Assembly: GCF_001457415.1 (NCBI RefSeq)
Contig: NZ_LN881722.1
Location: 434,001 to 498,000, forward strand
Source: Gorillibacterium timonense
GTDB lineage: Bacteria; Bacillota; Bacilli; Paenibacillales; NBRC-103111
DNA length: 64,000 nt
Direction: 5' to 3'
A program made the translations under genes and the position numbers. This document shows positions 1 to 8,358 of the stretch, piece by piece. How positions within the stretch are numbered: the stretch's first letter is position 1; every line of letters starts with the position of its first letter. The notes beneath the pieces were generated by a model that did no database searches, was not told the origin of the DNA, and saw only the letters and a program-made list of their open reading frames with translations.

Positions 1-1590
1 GGCACAGGAAGCGAAGTAGAAAAAGCACCTGCCCCGGTTGTATCCGATGTCCATGCTGGCGATTTCTTGCTAACAGGGACTTCAGTGGGATATGCTTCCT
101 TAAGTGTTGAGGATGACCATGGAAACTCCATCGGATATGGCTTTGCCGAAGAAGACGGGGGTTTCCGCGCCGTTATCTATAGCGATATTAAAGAGGGAGA
201 TACTTTCCAAATTATTGCCACTGCCTTTGGAATGAGAGCCAGCGATCCGGCTAAGGTTGTCGTGAAAGCTCCTCTGACCGATAAAGGGCCTGATGATTTC
301 CTGCTGGGTACGGTCTATGAAGGTCCAACTTATTTGAACTTGCCAGAGCTTGAAGGTTTGAGCTATCTTGTTAAGACTCCCAATCTCTATACATGGGTAA
401 GAGAGGGCGGGCTCTTCTACCAGCCTTACGCCTATTTAAAGGCAGGCGAGACGGTTAGGGTTTTCGCGCAACAATCAGGAAAAGCTCCTGTCGTCAAGCA
501 AGTGACGGTTGTAGCTGCCAGCGATAAAACGGAAACTCCGTCCACGAAAAACACAATTACCTTCAATGCAACAAGCATTCAAGTAGATACGGTGAAGAAT
601 GCCGCGCTGTACATGACCAACGAGGATGGAACAAGCTACTTTGGCTATAGCGCTGAAGGCGATGCACAGCGTACGGTTAGCATTAATTCGTACAGATCGC
701 TCAAACCGGGTTCCAAGGTGAAATTGTATGCTTACGTTCCGGGTAAACAGTTGAGCGATCCCTTCGTCATTCAAGTTGCTTCATTGCCAGAAAATCGTGC
801 AGCCCAGGCTACGGTAACCCAAACGGTTTATGAAGACGACTATACGTTGTCTGCTCAAGTGGAAGAAGGAAGCAAGGTAACCGTTTATCATCTTGGCTCC
901 GAGCCGATAACGAGTACTTATGGGCCTTCTTACCCTGCTGTGGACGGAGTTGTTAATATTAGACTCTATGGGCCGCAAGCAGGGGACAAGCTGATCCTCG
1001 TGACCCAGAAAGATGGGTACGAATCGAGTATCCCACTTGTGATCGAGGTACAGGCGTATACAGAGCTGTCTACGATTCCAACCGTAACGGGAACCGTGTA
1101 CGAAGGGGATTTTTACCTTCCGATCGATGCATCCAACACCTCACTAAGAGTCTATGATGATCAGGGTAATCAGCTCGGATCTTATACTACTGGTAAAAAC
1201 AGCATAAGAATGCCCCTGTCAGTGCCGGTTCCTGTAGGGAGCAAATCGATCAAAGTGGTCGCGCGGGAGGAGGGAAAGCGCGCTGTGGAAATTGAGATTC
1301 CTGTGGTAGAGAACAGCGGGCAAACCAATCCGGTTGCTTTAATTGAATCGAGTAAAATCTATCCTGGGGATGCCACTATTACAATTGAAACACAACCTGG
1401 TGATGATCTTTTATTTGCTTGGGGCTCCAAAAAGCTTATGTCACACGCAGTTGAAGGGGGTAAAATGACTATCCGGTTAGGCGGGGACGCTTACTATGAC
1501 TTTAAACAAGGTGATGTCATTCGCATCACGGTAAAGTCTCGTGGCAAAGCTGCCGCAACCCTTGATGTAACCGTTAAAGCCCGCCCTTGA
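1..1590 (+). CDS. Repetitive extracellular surface protein, C-terminal part
   Basis: The reading frame is open from base 1, so the gene begins upstream and only its last 529 codons are present; a TTG at 67 is internal. The protein is built from about six diverged units of roughly 75-85 residues. Several open with V-Y-E-G/D-D/P-x-Y-x-L (around 310, 825 and 1095) and close with a run like G-D-x-I-x-V-x-A-x-x-x-G-x-x-x. This is an Ig-like, beta-rich pattern typical of secreted adhesin or wall proteins. No cysteine-rich, catalytic or SLH motif is seen in this part, and the protein ends directly after the last repeat. Function unknown; surface location is an inference from the repeat style. Confidence 0.75.
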   Translation, partial: GTGSEVEKAPAPVVSDVHAGDFLLTGTSVGYASLSVEDDHGNSIGYGFAEEDGGFRAVIYSDIKEGDTFQIIATAFGMRASDPAKVVVKAPLTDKGPDDFLLGTVYEGPTYLNLPELEGLSYLVKTPNLYTWVREGGLFYQPYAYLKAGETVRVFAQQSGKAPVVKQVTVVAASDKTETPSTKNTITFNATSIQVDTVKNAALYMTNEDGTSYFGYSAEGDAQRTVSINSYRSLKPGSKVKLYAYVPGKQLSDPFVIQVASLPENRAAQATVTQTVYEDDYTLSAQVEEGSKVTVYHLGSEPITSTYGPSYPAVDGVVNIRLYGPQAGDKLILVTQKDGYESSIPLVIEVQAYTELSTIPTVTGTVYEGDFYLPIDASNTSLRVYDDQGNQLGSYTTGKNSIRMPLSVPVPVGSKSIKVVAREEGKRAVEIEIPVVENSGQTNPVALIESSKIYPGDATITIETQPGDDLLFAWGSKKLMSHAVEGGKMTIRLGGDAYYDFKQGDVIRITVKSRGKAAATLDVTVKARP

Positions 1591-1895
1591 TGCGGCGCTG
1601 AATGGTCAAGAAACGTACACGTTAGCGGGAGGGTGTCCAAAAGTCATCGTATATGACTCAAGGAACCCTCTCTTTTCATTTCGTCAAACTAAAGAAACCA
1701 CTCTTTGGTAAAATGGAAGTGCGACCCACCCTCTTAGGCAAAGGACGGTTTCTTTTGAACATGCTCCAAATGAAGGGAATATCCTATTACCTGTTGGTAC
1801 ATACTATGTAGTGATTTTACAATGTAAAAATTTATTTTACATCCCTTTGTTTGATACCATATAATAAAGCAAGATACAGGAGAGAGGTGTGAAAA
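1591..1895. other. Intergenic: possible terminator, inverted repeat, XRE promoter
   Basis: After the surface-protein stop, 1630-1672 can fold (GAGGGT...ACCCTC around GTCAT...ATGAC) and is followed by CTCTCTTTTC, a plausible weak terminator. A second pair, AAAGAAACC (1691-1699) and GGTTTCTTT (1747-1755), forms a 9-bp inverted repeat around a spacer with no coding potential. The last 100 bp hold the promoter and operator listed separately. Confidence 0.4.
1815..1865 (+). promoter_or_regulatory. Promoter and palindromic operator of the XRE-ImmA-PIN operon
   Basis: TTTTACA-A-TGTAAAA (1815-1829) is a perfect 15-bp palindrome. A third half-site TTTTACA overlaps the -35 (TTTACA, 1836-1841). The -10 is a consensus TATAAT (1860-1865) with an 18-bp spacer. 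The palindrome abuts the -35, the place expected for repression by the XRE protein encoded 30 bp downstream. Autoregulation is an inference. Confidence 0.65.
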
Positions 1896-2264
1896 ATGCA
1901 CTACGACTATTATGAATACCGTGATCTGATCGCTCAGAACTTAATTTCTTTTTTGAAACAGCGTGGCTACTCCAAGTTATCCTTTTCAAAGTTGACTGAC
2001 ATTTCACGTCCAACGATTGATCAAATTTTAAAAGGTGAAAGTCCAAGCCCAAAACAATATCACACTCAGATCACAAAAATTAATGAGACGTTCCAATTAC
2101 CAGACGATTACTTCATTGTTTTTCAGGATGAACCCACGACAACTTCGCGTTACGCGTACGCTTACTCTGACCATGGTCGAGATGCAGATAAAAGTCCTAA
2201 AACGATGGAGCTTCTCAATGCTCTGGATGATATTCTGGACGTTTATTCCCTTTATTTGAAGTAA
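1896..2264 (+). CDS. XRE/Cro-type helix-turn-helix regulator
   Basis: A 122-residue protein with an N-terminal HTH of the lambda-repressor type: residues about 12-50 contain L-K-Q-R-G-Y-S-K-L-S-F-S-K-L-T-D-I-S-R-P-T-I-D-Q-I-L-K-G, the usual 'scaffold, turn, recognition helix, xxG' layout. The C-terminal half is hydrophilic with no recognised domain. The start has a good GGAGAGAGG ribosome site. It is followed after 15 bp by an ImmA-like protease gene, the classic arrangement in which the protease cleaves or antagonises the XRE repressor (as ImmR/ImmA of ICEBs1). It probably binds the palindrome upstream of its own gene. Confidence 0.85.
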   Translation: MHYDYYEYRDLIAQNLISFLKQRGYSKLSFSKLTDISRPTIDQILKGESPSPKQYHTQITKINETFQLPDDYFIVFQDEPTTTSRYAYAYSDHGRDADKSPKTMELLNALDDILDVYSLYLK

Positions 2265-2279
2265 GGAGGGGCTTGTTTC

Positions 2280-3110
2280 ATGCGAATCACCAGCGATAAC
2301 TTGGATCAAACGATCCGCATAAATGAACAAATTGCAGACCAGATTGTAGATCACATTCACTTCATTGAAAAACGTTTAATCAAATGGCAGTCCCTTCCGA
2401 TTGAGGAGCAAGCTTTTGAAATCCTAAAGGAACAAAACTTGATAGAAGTGCCGATACCTGACGAAAATTGGGGTGGCGCAATTCGAAAGTTTGCAAATAA
2501 CAAGATGGTTCCCATCATTAATACGTATCAACCACGTTTGTATCAATACTTCATTTACTGGCATGAAATTTATCATTTGACTGAACGTGAAGAGATGCAA
2601 ACTGTGCATAAAAATGGTTACGAGATCATAACTGAGTTTGATCTTAATGAGCGCAAAGCAGATTACTTTGCAAGCCAAATGATCTTTGGTAGAACGGATC
2701 TATACGACTTCTTTCACTCATTAAACACGAATGATTTCATTGAGCGAATTGCGCATTGTATGAAGTCCTTTAAAGCCCCTTACAAAGCGATCTTGATTGA
2801 ATTGTATCAGGTCGCCAAGAAGAATAATCACACTCAACTGCAGGGTGATATCAAGAAGCATTTTGATTTACGTCTTAAACCAACGGAGTGGGAAATTGTT
2901 TTTCAAGAAAATGGGTTGGATGATTCTTTAATTAAGCCTTCATACGTGACAAATATGAATGCGATCATCAAAACAATCCAGGAAGAAATCAAAAAGCATC
3001 CCGATGTCCAGTTCTACAAAGACAATTTAAATTTAATAAAGGAATGGGAGCTAAAGTACAAAAACGTTCAGCGTGAAGCCAAAGGAGCAGAGGATGGGCA
3101 ACTATCGTGA
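2280..3110 (+). CDS. ImmA/IrrE-family zinc metallopeptidase
   Basis: This 276-residue protein carries the zinc motif H-E-I-Y-H at residues 95-99 and the downstream acidic helix N-E-R-K-A-D-Y-F-A (about 123-131), the two parts of the ImmA/IrrE (DUF955) active site: two histidines, the catalytic Glu96 and a third ligand from the ERKAD helix. The C-terminal ~130 residues are helical and not recognised. Members cleave XRE-type repressors on a signal. The upstream XRE gene is the obvious substrate candidate (inference). The AAGGAGGGG site at 2263-2271 supports the ATG at 2280. The 3' end overlaps the next gene by 17 bp, so the two are probably translationally coupled. Confidence 0.88.
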   Translation: MRITSDNLDQTIRINEQIADQIVDHIHFIEKRLIKWQSLPIEEQAFEILKEQNLIEVPIPDENWGGAIRKFANNKMVPIINTYQPRLYQYFIYWHEIYHLTEREEMQTVHKNGYEIITEFDLNERKADYFASQMIFGRTDLYDFFHSLNTNDFIERIAHCMKSFKAPYKAILIELYQVAKKNNHTQLQGDIKKHFDLRLKPTEWEIVFQENGLDDSLIKPSYVTNMNAIIKTIQEEIKKHPDVQFYKDNLNLIKEWELKYKNVQREAKGAEDGQLS

Positions 3111-3837
3111 CCTAAGTCAGACATTACGGGGAATGACTGGGGCAAAGATATTGATTTTGGATACTAACAACATCCAGTTTTACTATCAGCACGAGACAGT
3201 ATTGCCGAAGTCAGAAATTTTTACCCCATATGATCTTATTCTTATTCCAGGTTGGGTTCAAAATGAATTCGGCCATCACGCTGGGAAGTCAGCATATGTT
3301 TACTCCATTCCTAAACCCGTAATTATTATTGATGAGGCTGAGGATTATTTTGAGATGATCGGATATAATGATGAGCGACTAATGGAGATATATCGACTTG
3401 CCTCCACTGGTCTTGGTAAAGCATTACGTTTTATTCACATCTGTAAAAAAGATCATCAAATTCTACCTGATACATGGATTGATGATTTTTATGATCAGGG
3501 TTTTGAGACAAAGCAAATGCCATCAGGACTAATCACAAAGAAGAATGCTGGGGAAGTTTCAATTGTTACTCTGTGCTTCTTGTTGCTGTCTCACTTTAGC
3601 CATCATATTGCATCTATTTCTTTAGCGTCCAGTGATCATGGTACTTACCATCTAAAAGACAAGGTGCTTAGCGAAGCCAATTCACCTTTGTTACATCTTG
3701 GCATTTCGCAAGCGCCGCCAATCTCTTTTCAAAGTACGGACGTCGTAATCTACAATGCAGTAAAGACGGGTCTAATCCAGCCTCATCAAATTCATACTTT
3801 ACGAAATCATACACAAGAGCGGTCGGTGATTTATTAG
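3094..3837 (+). CDS. PIN-like putative ribonuclease of an XRE-ImmA operon
   Basis: I place the start at ATG 3094 (MGNYRD), after AAAGGAGCAG; an ATG at 3073 in the same frame has no ribosome site. The 247-residue product shows the spacing of acidic residues of a PIN nuclease: D23 in I-L-I-L-D-T-N-N, E58 in V-Q-N-E-F, E154 in N-A-G-E-V-S-I-V and D181 in A-S-S-D-H-G-T-Y. All four metal-ligand positions are present, so it could be an active RNase. It is the last gene of the XRE-protease operon and overlaps the protease gene. I infer a toxin or effector held in check by the two upstream proteins; the assignment rests on motif reading only. Confidence 0.6.
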   Translation: MGNYRDLSQTLRGMTGAKILILDTNNIQFYYQHETVLPKSEIFTPYDLILIPGWVQNEFGHHAGKSAYVYSIPKPVIIIDEAEDYFEMIGYNDERLMEIYRLASTGLGKALRFIHICKKDHQILPDTWIDDFYDQGFETKQMPSGLITKKNAGEVSIVTLCFLLLSHFSHHIASISLASSDHGTYHLKDKVLSEANSPLLHLGISQAPPISFQSTDVVIYNAVKTGLIQPHQIHTLRNHTQERSVIY

Positions 3838-3940
3838 GTAATGGGTATGATGAGTCGCTGGAGTTCCGCTCAAACGCAGGATATAGTGAAGGACAAGGCA
3901 TTCGCACAGGGTTCACTACATAGAAAAGGGAGGAACTACC

Positions 3941-5125
3941 ATGAATTCACCCGCGAAGCCGACTTATCGCAAAGTGTTCTGGTCAGCCGGATTCGGCTGG
4001 CTGTTCGATGCGCTGGATGTCGGGCTTTTGTCGTTTATTCTCGTTCAGCTCACAACGGAGTGGGGGCTAACTCCTGCGGAGAAAGGCCTCCTCGGTACCG
4101 TCACGACAGCCGGGATGGCCATCGGCGCGCCGCTTGGCGGCTATTTGGCCGATAGGCTGGGCCGGAGGCCGATCTTCCTCCTCACCTTAATCTTGTTTGG
4201 CGCGGCGAGCTTGACCAGCGCGTTCTCGCCAGGGCTCGGGTTTATGATGGCATGCCGCCTTGTGATGGGAATCGGTCTTGGGGCGGAGCTGCCGGTGGCC
4301 TCGACGCTCGTGAATGAGCTCGCTCCCCCGGACAAGAAGGGGCGCACCGTCGTACTGTTGGAAAGCTTCTGGGCCGGAGGCTGGATGGCCGCCGCCATTC
4401 TTGCCTATTTCGTCATGCCGGATTACGGCTGGCGGGCTGCGGTGCTCGTCGGCTCGCTGCCGGTCATTTACGCCATCTTTATCCGCCGGAACATCCCGGA
4501 GACCCGACCTTCGAAGACGAGCAGCAAGGTGCCGCTCGCTACGATCTTTCGGGAATATCGCCGCCAGACTGCTGTGCTCTGGACGGTATGGTTCGCCGTC
4601 GCCTTTTCCTACTACGGCATGTTCCTGTGGATTCCCTCCGTCCTCGTCGGCAAGGGCTTTACGATGATTAACAGCTTTAAATACGTGATGCTGATGACGC
4701 TTGCCCAGCTCCCTGGATATTTTGCTGCCGCGTGGCTCGTCGAACGGTGGGGACGCCGGCCAACGCTTGCGCTGTTTCTCGCGTTTACCGCCGTTTGCGC
4801 CGCCTTCTTCGGGGCCAGTACCAGCACGGCGGCGCTGCTCACTTGGGGGGCTCTGCTGTCCTTCTTCAACTTGGGAGCCTGGGGGGCGCTCTATGCCTAC
4901 ACCCCGGAAAACTATCCTGATGAGGTCCGGGCATCGGGAGCGGGCTTTGCCTCCGGCTTTGGCCGCATCGGCAGCGCCATCGCCCCGTATTTGGTGGGGA
5001 TCTTAGTGTCTCGCCACTATTCCTATGAGGTTATCTTCGGTATCTTCGCGGTGGTTCTGATCCTTGGGGTTGCCGCTTTGGTCGGTTTTGGTCGGGAAAC
5101 GCGCGAACCGTCACGTTCGGCTTAA
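3941..5125 (+). CDS. MFS transporter, NiaP / aromatic acid:H+ symporter type
   Basis: A 394-residue, 12-helix permease. The loop 2-3 signature G-G-Y-L-A-D-R-L-G-R-R-P is intact, and the start region (F-G-W-L-F-D-A-L-D-V-G) matches the D-x-x-D pattern of the aromatic-acid and niacin symporter branch. The R-L-V-M-G-I-G-L-G-A-E-L-P motif in helix 4 and a G-R-R-P repeat near residue 270 also fit. Niacin or a small organic acid is the likely substrate class, but the sequence does not settle it. GGGAGGAAC supports ATG 3941. It stands alone; the gene body is clearly GC-richer than the AT-rich operon before it, so the two have different histories. Confidence 0.8.
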   Translation: MNSPAKPTYRKVFWSAGFGWLFDALDVGLLSFILVQLTTEWGLTPAEKGLLGTVTTAGMAIGAPLGGYLADRLGRRPIFLLTLILFGAASLTSAFSPGLGFMMACRLVMGIGLGAELPVASTLVNELAPPDKKGRTVVLLESFWAGGWMAAAILAYFVMPDYGWRAAVLVGSLPVIYAIFIRRNIPETRPSKTSSKVPLATIFREYRRQTAVLWTVWFAVAFSYYGMFLWIPSVLVGKGFTMINSFKYVMLMTLAQLPGYFAAAWLVERWGRRPTLALFLAFTAVCAAFFGASTSTAALLTWGALLSFFNLGAWGALYAYTPENYPDEVRASGAGFASGFGRIGSAIAPYLVGILVSRHYSYEVIFGIFAVVLILGVAALVGFGRETREPSRSA

Positions 5126-5222
5126 CCCGCTTGAAGAAAGGGCGAATGAATGAATCGGTCTGCCGTTTCTCCCTTCCTTTTCTATCCATAGAATAGGGTA
5201 GATTGGCCAAAGGAGGGATCTG

Positions 5223-5645
5223 GTGGGGAAAGGTACACGAGAAGAGAGCGGCAAAAGCCAAACGGGGCTGCAGCCTGTCCAAACACGAAAATTTTTGCAG
5301 AATTTCTTCAGTTGGCAGGCACAAGTCAACCACCGCTTAGACGTGGCGGAAGGTAAAATCCGTCGACAATGCCTCCGTCTGAAGGAGGCTTTCGCGCGCA
5401 TCCGCAAGCTGGAGCAGGAAGTCGAAGAGCTTACTTCATGGGATGCGCTGTACCGGCTTTTTTCCGATAAGACGCGTCAGGACTGGACGATCTATACGGA
5501 AGCCGGGCCGCTGGATGGAAAGGTTATGACCGCTGGCGAGGACTACGTTCGGATATGGGAAGCTACCGGCGACGAGGTCTTCCTGCCTTATGCGCAGATT
5601 GAAGCGGTGTCCCTTCCGGGCAAAGAAGGAGGCGGATGGTCATGA
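5223..5645 (+). CDS. Small protein with C-terminal Sm/SH3-like domain
   Basis: 140 residues starting at GTG 5223 after a perfect AAAGGAGGG (5209-5217). The first ~75 residues are charged and helical (coiled-coil-like, E-x-x-L heptads around R-K-L-E-Q-E-V-E-E-L). The last ~60 read as a small beta barrel: W-T-I-Y-T-E-A-G-P-L-D-G-K-V, D-Y-V-R-I-W, V-F-L-P-Y-A-Q-I-E-A-V. The last pattern matches the closing strands of Sm-like or DUF2642-type domains. It overlaps the next gene, which looks like a bare version of the same domain. Function unknown. Confidence 0.65.
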   Translation: MGKGTREESGKSQTGLQPVQTRKFLQNFFSWQAQVNHRLDVAEGKIRRQCLRLKEAFARIRKLEQEVEELTSWDALYRLFSDKTRQDWTIYTEAGPLDGKVMTAGEDYVRIWEATGDEVFLPYAQIEAVSLPGKEGGGWS

Positions 5646-5857
5646 GCCAGCCCGCAAGACTGGAAGCGGCCCTGAAGGAACGGATCGGCAGAGAGATCGA
5701 GGTGTTTTTGCCGAACCAGTATTACGAAGGGATTTTGATGAGGGTCGAGAACGGTCTGATCAACTGTTACTCCGATACGGGTGGGTACGACTCTTCTGGA
5801 ATTACGTTCATCATCCCTTTGAATTCCATTCAGTATGTGCGCATATTGCCCAAGTGA
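5642..5857 (+). CDS. Small Sm/SH3-like (DUF2642-like) protein
   Basis: About 71 residues from ATG 5642. An ATG six bases earlier (5636) is too close to the GAAGGAGG site. The sequence G-R-E-I-E-V-F-L, Y-Y-E-G-I-L-M-R-V-E-N-G-L-I-N-C-Y and I-P-L-N-S-I-Q-Y-V-R-I-L follows the Sm-fold rhythm (helix, bent strands, glycine at the strand 2 bend, 'IPL..I..V' closing strand). It resembles DUF2642 proteins of Bacilli (YuzF-like). It overlaps the preceding gene and is followed by a terminator, so the pair forms one operon. Role unknown. Confidence 0.65.
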   Translation: MSQPARLEAALKERIGREIEVFLPNQYYEGILMRVENGLINCYSDTGGYDSSGITFIIPLNSIQYVRILPK

Positions 5858-5873
5858 ACCCTATTTTAAGCAG

Positions 5874-5911
5874 AAGACCGCTTTCCGCCGGTAGTGGCGG
5901 TAGGCGGTCTT
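5874..5911 (+). terminator. Rho-independent terminator
   Basis: AAGACCGC (5874-5881) pairs with GCGGTCTT (5904-5911), with an inner CCGCC/GGCGG stem, followed by TTGTCGTTCTTTT. It closes the two-gene Sm-like operon. Confidence 0.75.
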
Positions 5912-5978
5912 TGTCGTTCTTTTCAGGAAGAAACGTTGAAGACGATGAAAAGCGGCGAAAAAGCGGCGGGGAAGCTCG

Positions 5979-7106
5979 CTAGCTGAGCAGGTTTTCCAGC
6001 CAGTTGCTCCACTCGGGGTAGCGACTTTTGTTCCTCTGGCTGGTGCTGGAGCTTCGCAGCCGTCGATCATATAACGGCAGAGAAATAGCGGTGAGCGGCG
6101 CATTCGCGTGAAGCAGACGGGCGAGCAGCTGCACATCCTCGAACAGGCGCCCTCCGCTCGGATCGTCCGTCAGCCATCCGCCCAGGCGATGCAGCGCCTC
6201 CGTCCGATACATGCGGGGAGCAATGACTTCCGCTCGCTGCATAAGATTCCTCCATCCCTTGTCAACAAGGGAAGTGGGATGAGATTCCCGCTCGTACAGG
6301 AGTTCGCCGCGAGAGGTTTCCCTCCATACCCGATGGCCGGCGAGGATGGCTTGCGGAGACGGCTCCGGCGTATTTCCCGTCCCAGACTCACACTCACCGG
6401 CGGCTTCCAGCAGCTTTTCTAGAGTGAGAGGCGGTAGCCAGTCGTCGGCATCGAGCTCGAGAAACCAGGCTCCTGCCGCCAGAGGAAGAACCGCGTTCAG
6501 AGCGTGGGCCTTGCCGCGATTGGGGGCAAGCCGGATCAAGCGCACGCGCGGATCGACCGGCAGAAGAGAGGAAGAGGGCAGAAGCTCTTCCTCCGAGCCG
6601 TCATCCACGATGAGCAGCTCCCAATCGGGAACCGACTGCTGAAGCACCGAGTATACTGCCCAGGGAAGGCGGCGGGAGTCGTTATAGGTGCACAGGACGA
6701 CACTGACCGTGGGTTTCCTGTCAAGGACAGGCCTGCTGATTCCAGCTTTGCTATCCATGGCGTTTCCCCGTTCCCGAAGGAGCGTGGACAGCACCGGGAT
6801 GATCCACTCCGGCAAGGGAATCTGATCGAGTAAAACCGCTTCGAAGGGAGTCAACGCTTCGAGATCATCTCTTTGCACGAGAAGGGAGGGCGAAGCGACA
6901 GAACCCGAATGCGAGAAGCGAGTGCCCGCATAGACTAGAAGAAGCGGCTCATCATCCTGCGCGATAAGGGTTTGGAGGGTTCGAAGGGTGTTGCCGGTCG
7001 TACCTTGCTTCAAACGTTCCACCCGCGAGAAGCCACCGAGCCTGCTGGCTTCTCTTTCCGTACCGTAACCGGCATCCGTTCGAGTTTGAATGATTGCCAG
7101 CTTCAC
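5979..7106 (-). CDS. Family 2 glycosyltransferase
   Basis: A 375-residue protein that starts at GTG 7106 behind GAGAGGGGG. Residues about 130-350 form a GT-A fold of family GT2: V-S-V-V-L-C-T-Y-N-D-S at the first strand, L-L-I-V-D-D-G-S-E-E, and the metal site F-L-E-L-D-A-D-D-W. The N-terminal ~120 residues are an extra, less conserved region. It is transcribed away from the glycosyltransferase at 7185, with a shared 78-bp divergent promoter region, and belongs to a four-gene glycan group. Substrate unknown; wall polysaccharide assembly is inferred from context. Confidence 0.85.
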   Translation of the reverse strand: MKLAIIQTRTDAGYGTEREASRLGGFSRVERLKQGTTGNTLRTLQTLIAQDDEPLLLVYAGTRFSHSGSVASPSLLVQRDDLEALTPFEAVLLDQIPLPEWIIPVLSTLLRERGNAMDSKAGISRPVLDRKPTVSVVLCTYNDSRRLPWAVYSVLQQSVPDWELLIVDDGSEEELLPSSSLLPVDPRVRLIRLAPNRGKAHALNAVLPLAAGAWFLELDADDWLPPLTLEKLLEAAGECESGTGNTPEPSPQAILAGHRVWRETSRGELLYERESHPTSLVDKGWRNLMQRAEVIAPRMYRTEALHRLGGWLTDDPSGGRLFEDVQLLARLLHANAPLTAISLPLYDRRLRSSSTSQRNKSRYPEWSNWLENLLS

Positions 7107-7184
7107 ATGCGTTTCCCCCTCTCAGGCAACACCACCGTCCATTTGACTGAAAACAAGATCACATGTAAGGGAGAGGAGGCTGCC

Positions 7185-8318
7185 ATGAGCTTGATCTTGT
7201 ATCCGGCTCCGTTCGACTTTCATTGGATGAAGCAGCGCCCGCAGCAGCTTCTGCTCCGTTTGGCACGGCTCGGCCACACGGTCTATTACTGCAACAAGAG
7301 CGAGCAGGAGCGGCCTGTGGAGGAGGTAGAGCCGGGATTCTATATCATCCATCAAACGAAGCGCTGGCTGCAGGAGGAATGGCCGCTCCTGCGAAAAAAC
7401 TCCGGTCAAGCTGCCGGAGTCTGGTGTTCTTACCCGCTCGCCAAAAGGGAGTGGGCGTTATGGTCATCCGATTGGGTCATCTACGATTGCGTCGATGATT
7501 ATGCGCCTTGGAGAGAAGCTGAGCTGGACACTCTCCAACGAGCGGGAGTTGTAGTGTGCGCTTCGGAGCGATTGACGGAGCGGATGCTTCGGCTCACGCA
7601 GAAGAAACCGGTTGTCACGATCCGCAACGGGTATGACACCGGCATGGGGCTGCATCGGGTTGATGCGAAGCCGGAACCCACACCGTTCGCAGCAGTTGAG
7701 CCGGGGTGGCAGCCGCAGGGCTCTATCGACAACGAATGCGGTCAAGCAGAACACCATTTCCCAGGAAATGTCGTTTTCTCTCCCGTTGCGGGTTATATCG
7801 GGGCTTGGGCTCCATGGGTGGACGAAGCCCTGCTCCGCCGCTGCCGAAAGGAAATCGCCGGCGACTGGTCGCTCGAGATCATCGGCCCGGAGTTTGGGCG
7901 CGCTTTTCCGACCGGAGTCGGTCCAGAAGGCGGCGAAGCCTCTTCTGGCTGGCGCTTTCACGGAATGTTGCCTCATGCGGATCTGCCGGAGCGGATCCGC
8001 TCCTTCTCTGTAGGGCTCATTCCGTTTCGCAGGATTCCGGTTGCCCTCGCTGCAAGTCCGGTCAAGGCTTACGAATACTTGGCCGCTGGTCTGCCGGTTG
8101 TCACGACAGATCTGCCGGAATGCCGGACGATGGCGCCGCATGTGGATGTGGCGGTGTCCACCGCTGACTTCATCCGCCTGCTGCAAGTAAGGCTCAATAA
8201 TCCGGGTAGCAAGGAGGACCGTAGTGCCCGCATCCGGTATGCGTTGGAGCATACGTGGGAACGGCGCGCCGAACAAGCGGATCGGCTCATCCGCAGCCTG
8301 GAGAGCGGCAGCCTGTAG
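7185..8318 (+). CDS. GT-B glycosyltransferase (TuaH-like group)
   Basis: I choose ATG 7185 (MSLILYPAPF) with GAGAGGAGG five bases before it; the frame is open further upstream but without a site. 377 residues. The N-terminus has the H-W-M-K-Q-R-P-Q-Q-L-L motif, and the middle has V-I-Y-D-C-V-D-D-Y and T-I-R-N-G-Y-D. The C-terminal lobe has G-Y-I-G-A-W-A-P-W-V and V-K-A-Y-E-Y-L-A-A-G-L-P-V-V, which is the nucleotide-sugar site of GT4-like enzymes. The 'QRPQQ' start is shared with teichuronic-acid type TuaH proteins and with the gene at 9369-10952, to which this one is clearly paralogous. Sugar specificity unknown. Confidence 0.85.
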   Translation: MSLILYPAPFDFHWMKQRPQQLLLRLARLGHTVYYCNKSEQERPVEEVEPGFYIIHQTKRWLQEEWPLLRKNSGQAAGVWCSYPLAKREWALWSSDWVIYDCVDDYAPWREAELDTLQRAGVVVCASERLTERMLRLTQKKPVVTIRNGYDTGMGLHRVDAKPEPTPFAAVEPGWQPQGSIDNECGQAEHHFPGNVVFSPVAGYIGAWAPWVDEALLRRCRKEIAGDWSLEIIGPEFGRAFPTGVGPEGGEASSGWRFHGMLPHADLPERIRSFSVGLIPFRRIPVALAASPVKAYEYLAAGLPVVTTDLPECRTMAPHVDVAVSTADFIRLLQVRLNNPGSKEDRSARIRYALEHTWERRAEQADRLIRSLESGSL

Positions 8319-8358
8319 CATCTGGCAGCCCCCATACAAAGCTTGGGGTTGAAGCGTA

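Noticed and set aside
1815-3837. XRE-ImmA genes as part of a prophage or ICE
   Set aside because: No integrase, attachment-site repeat, portal or conjugation gene adjoins them within the window.
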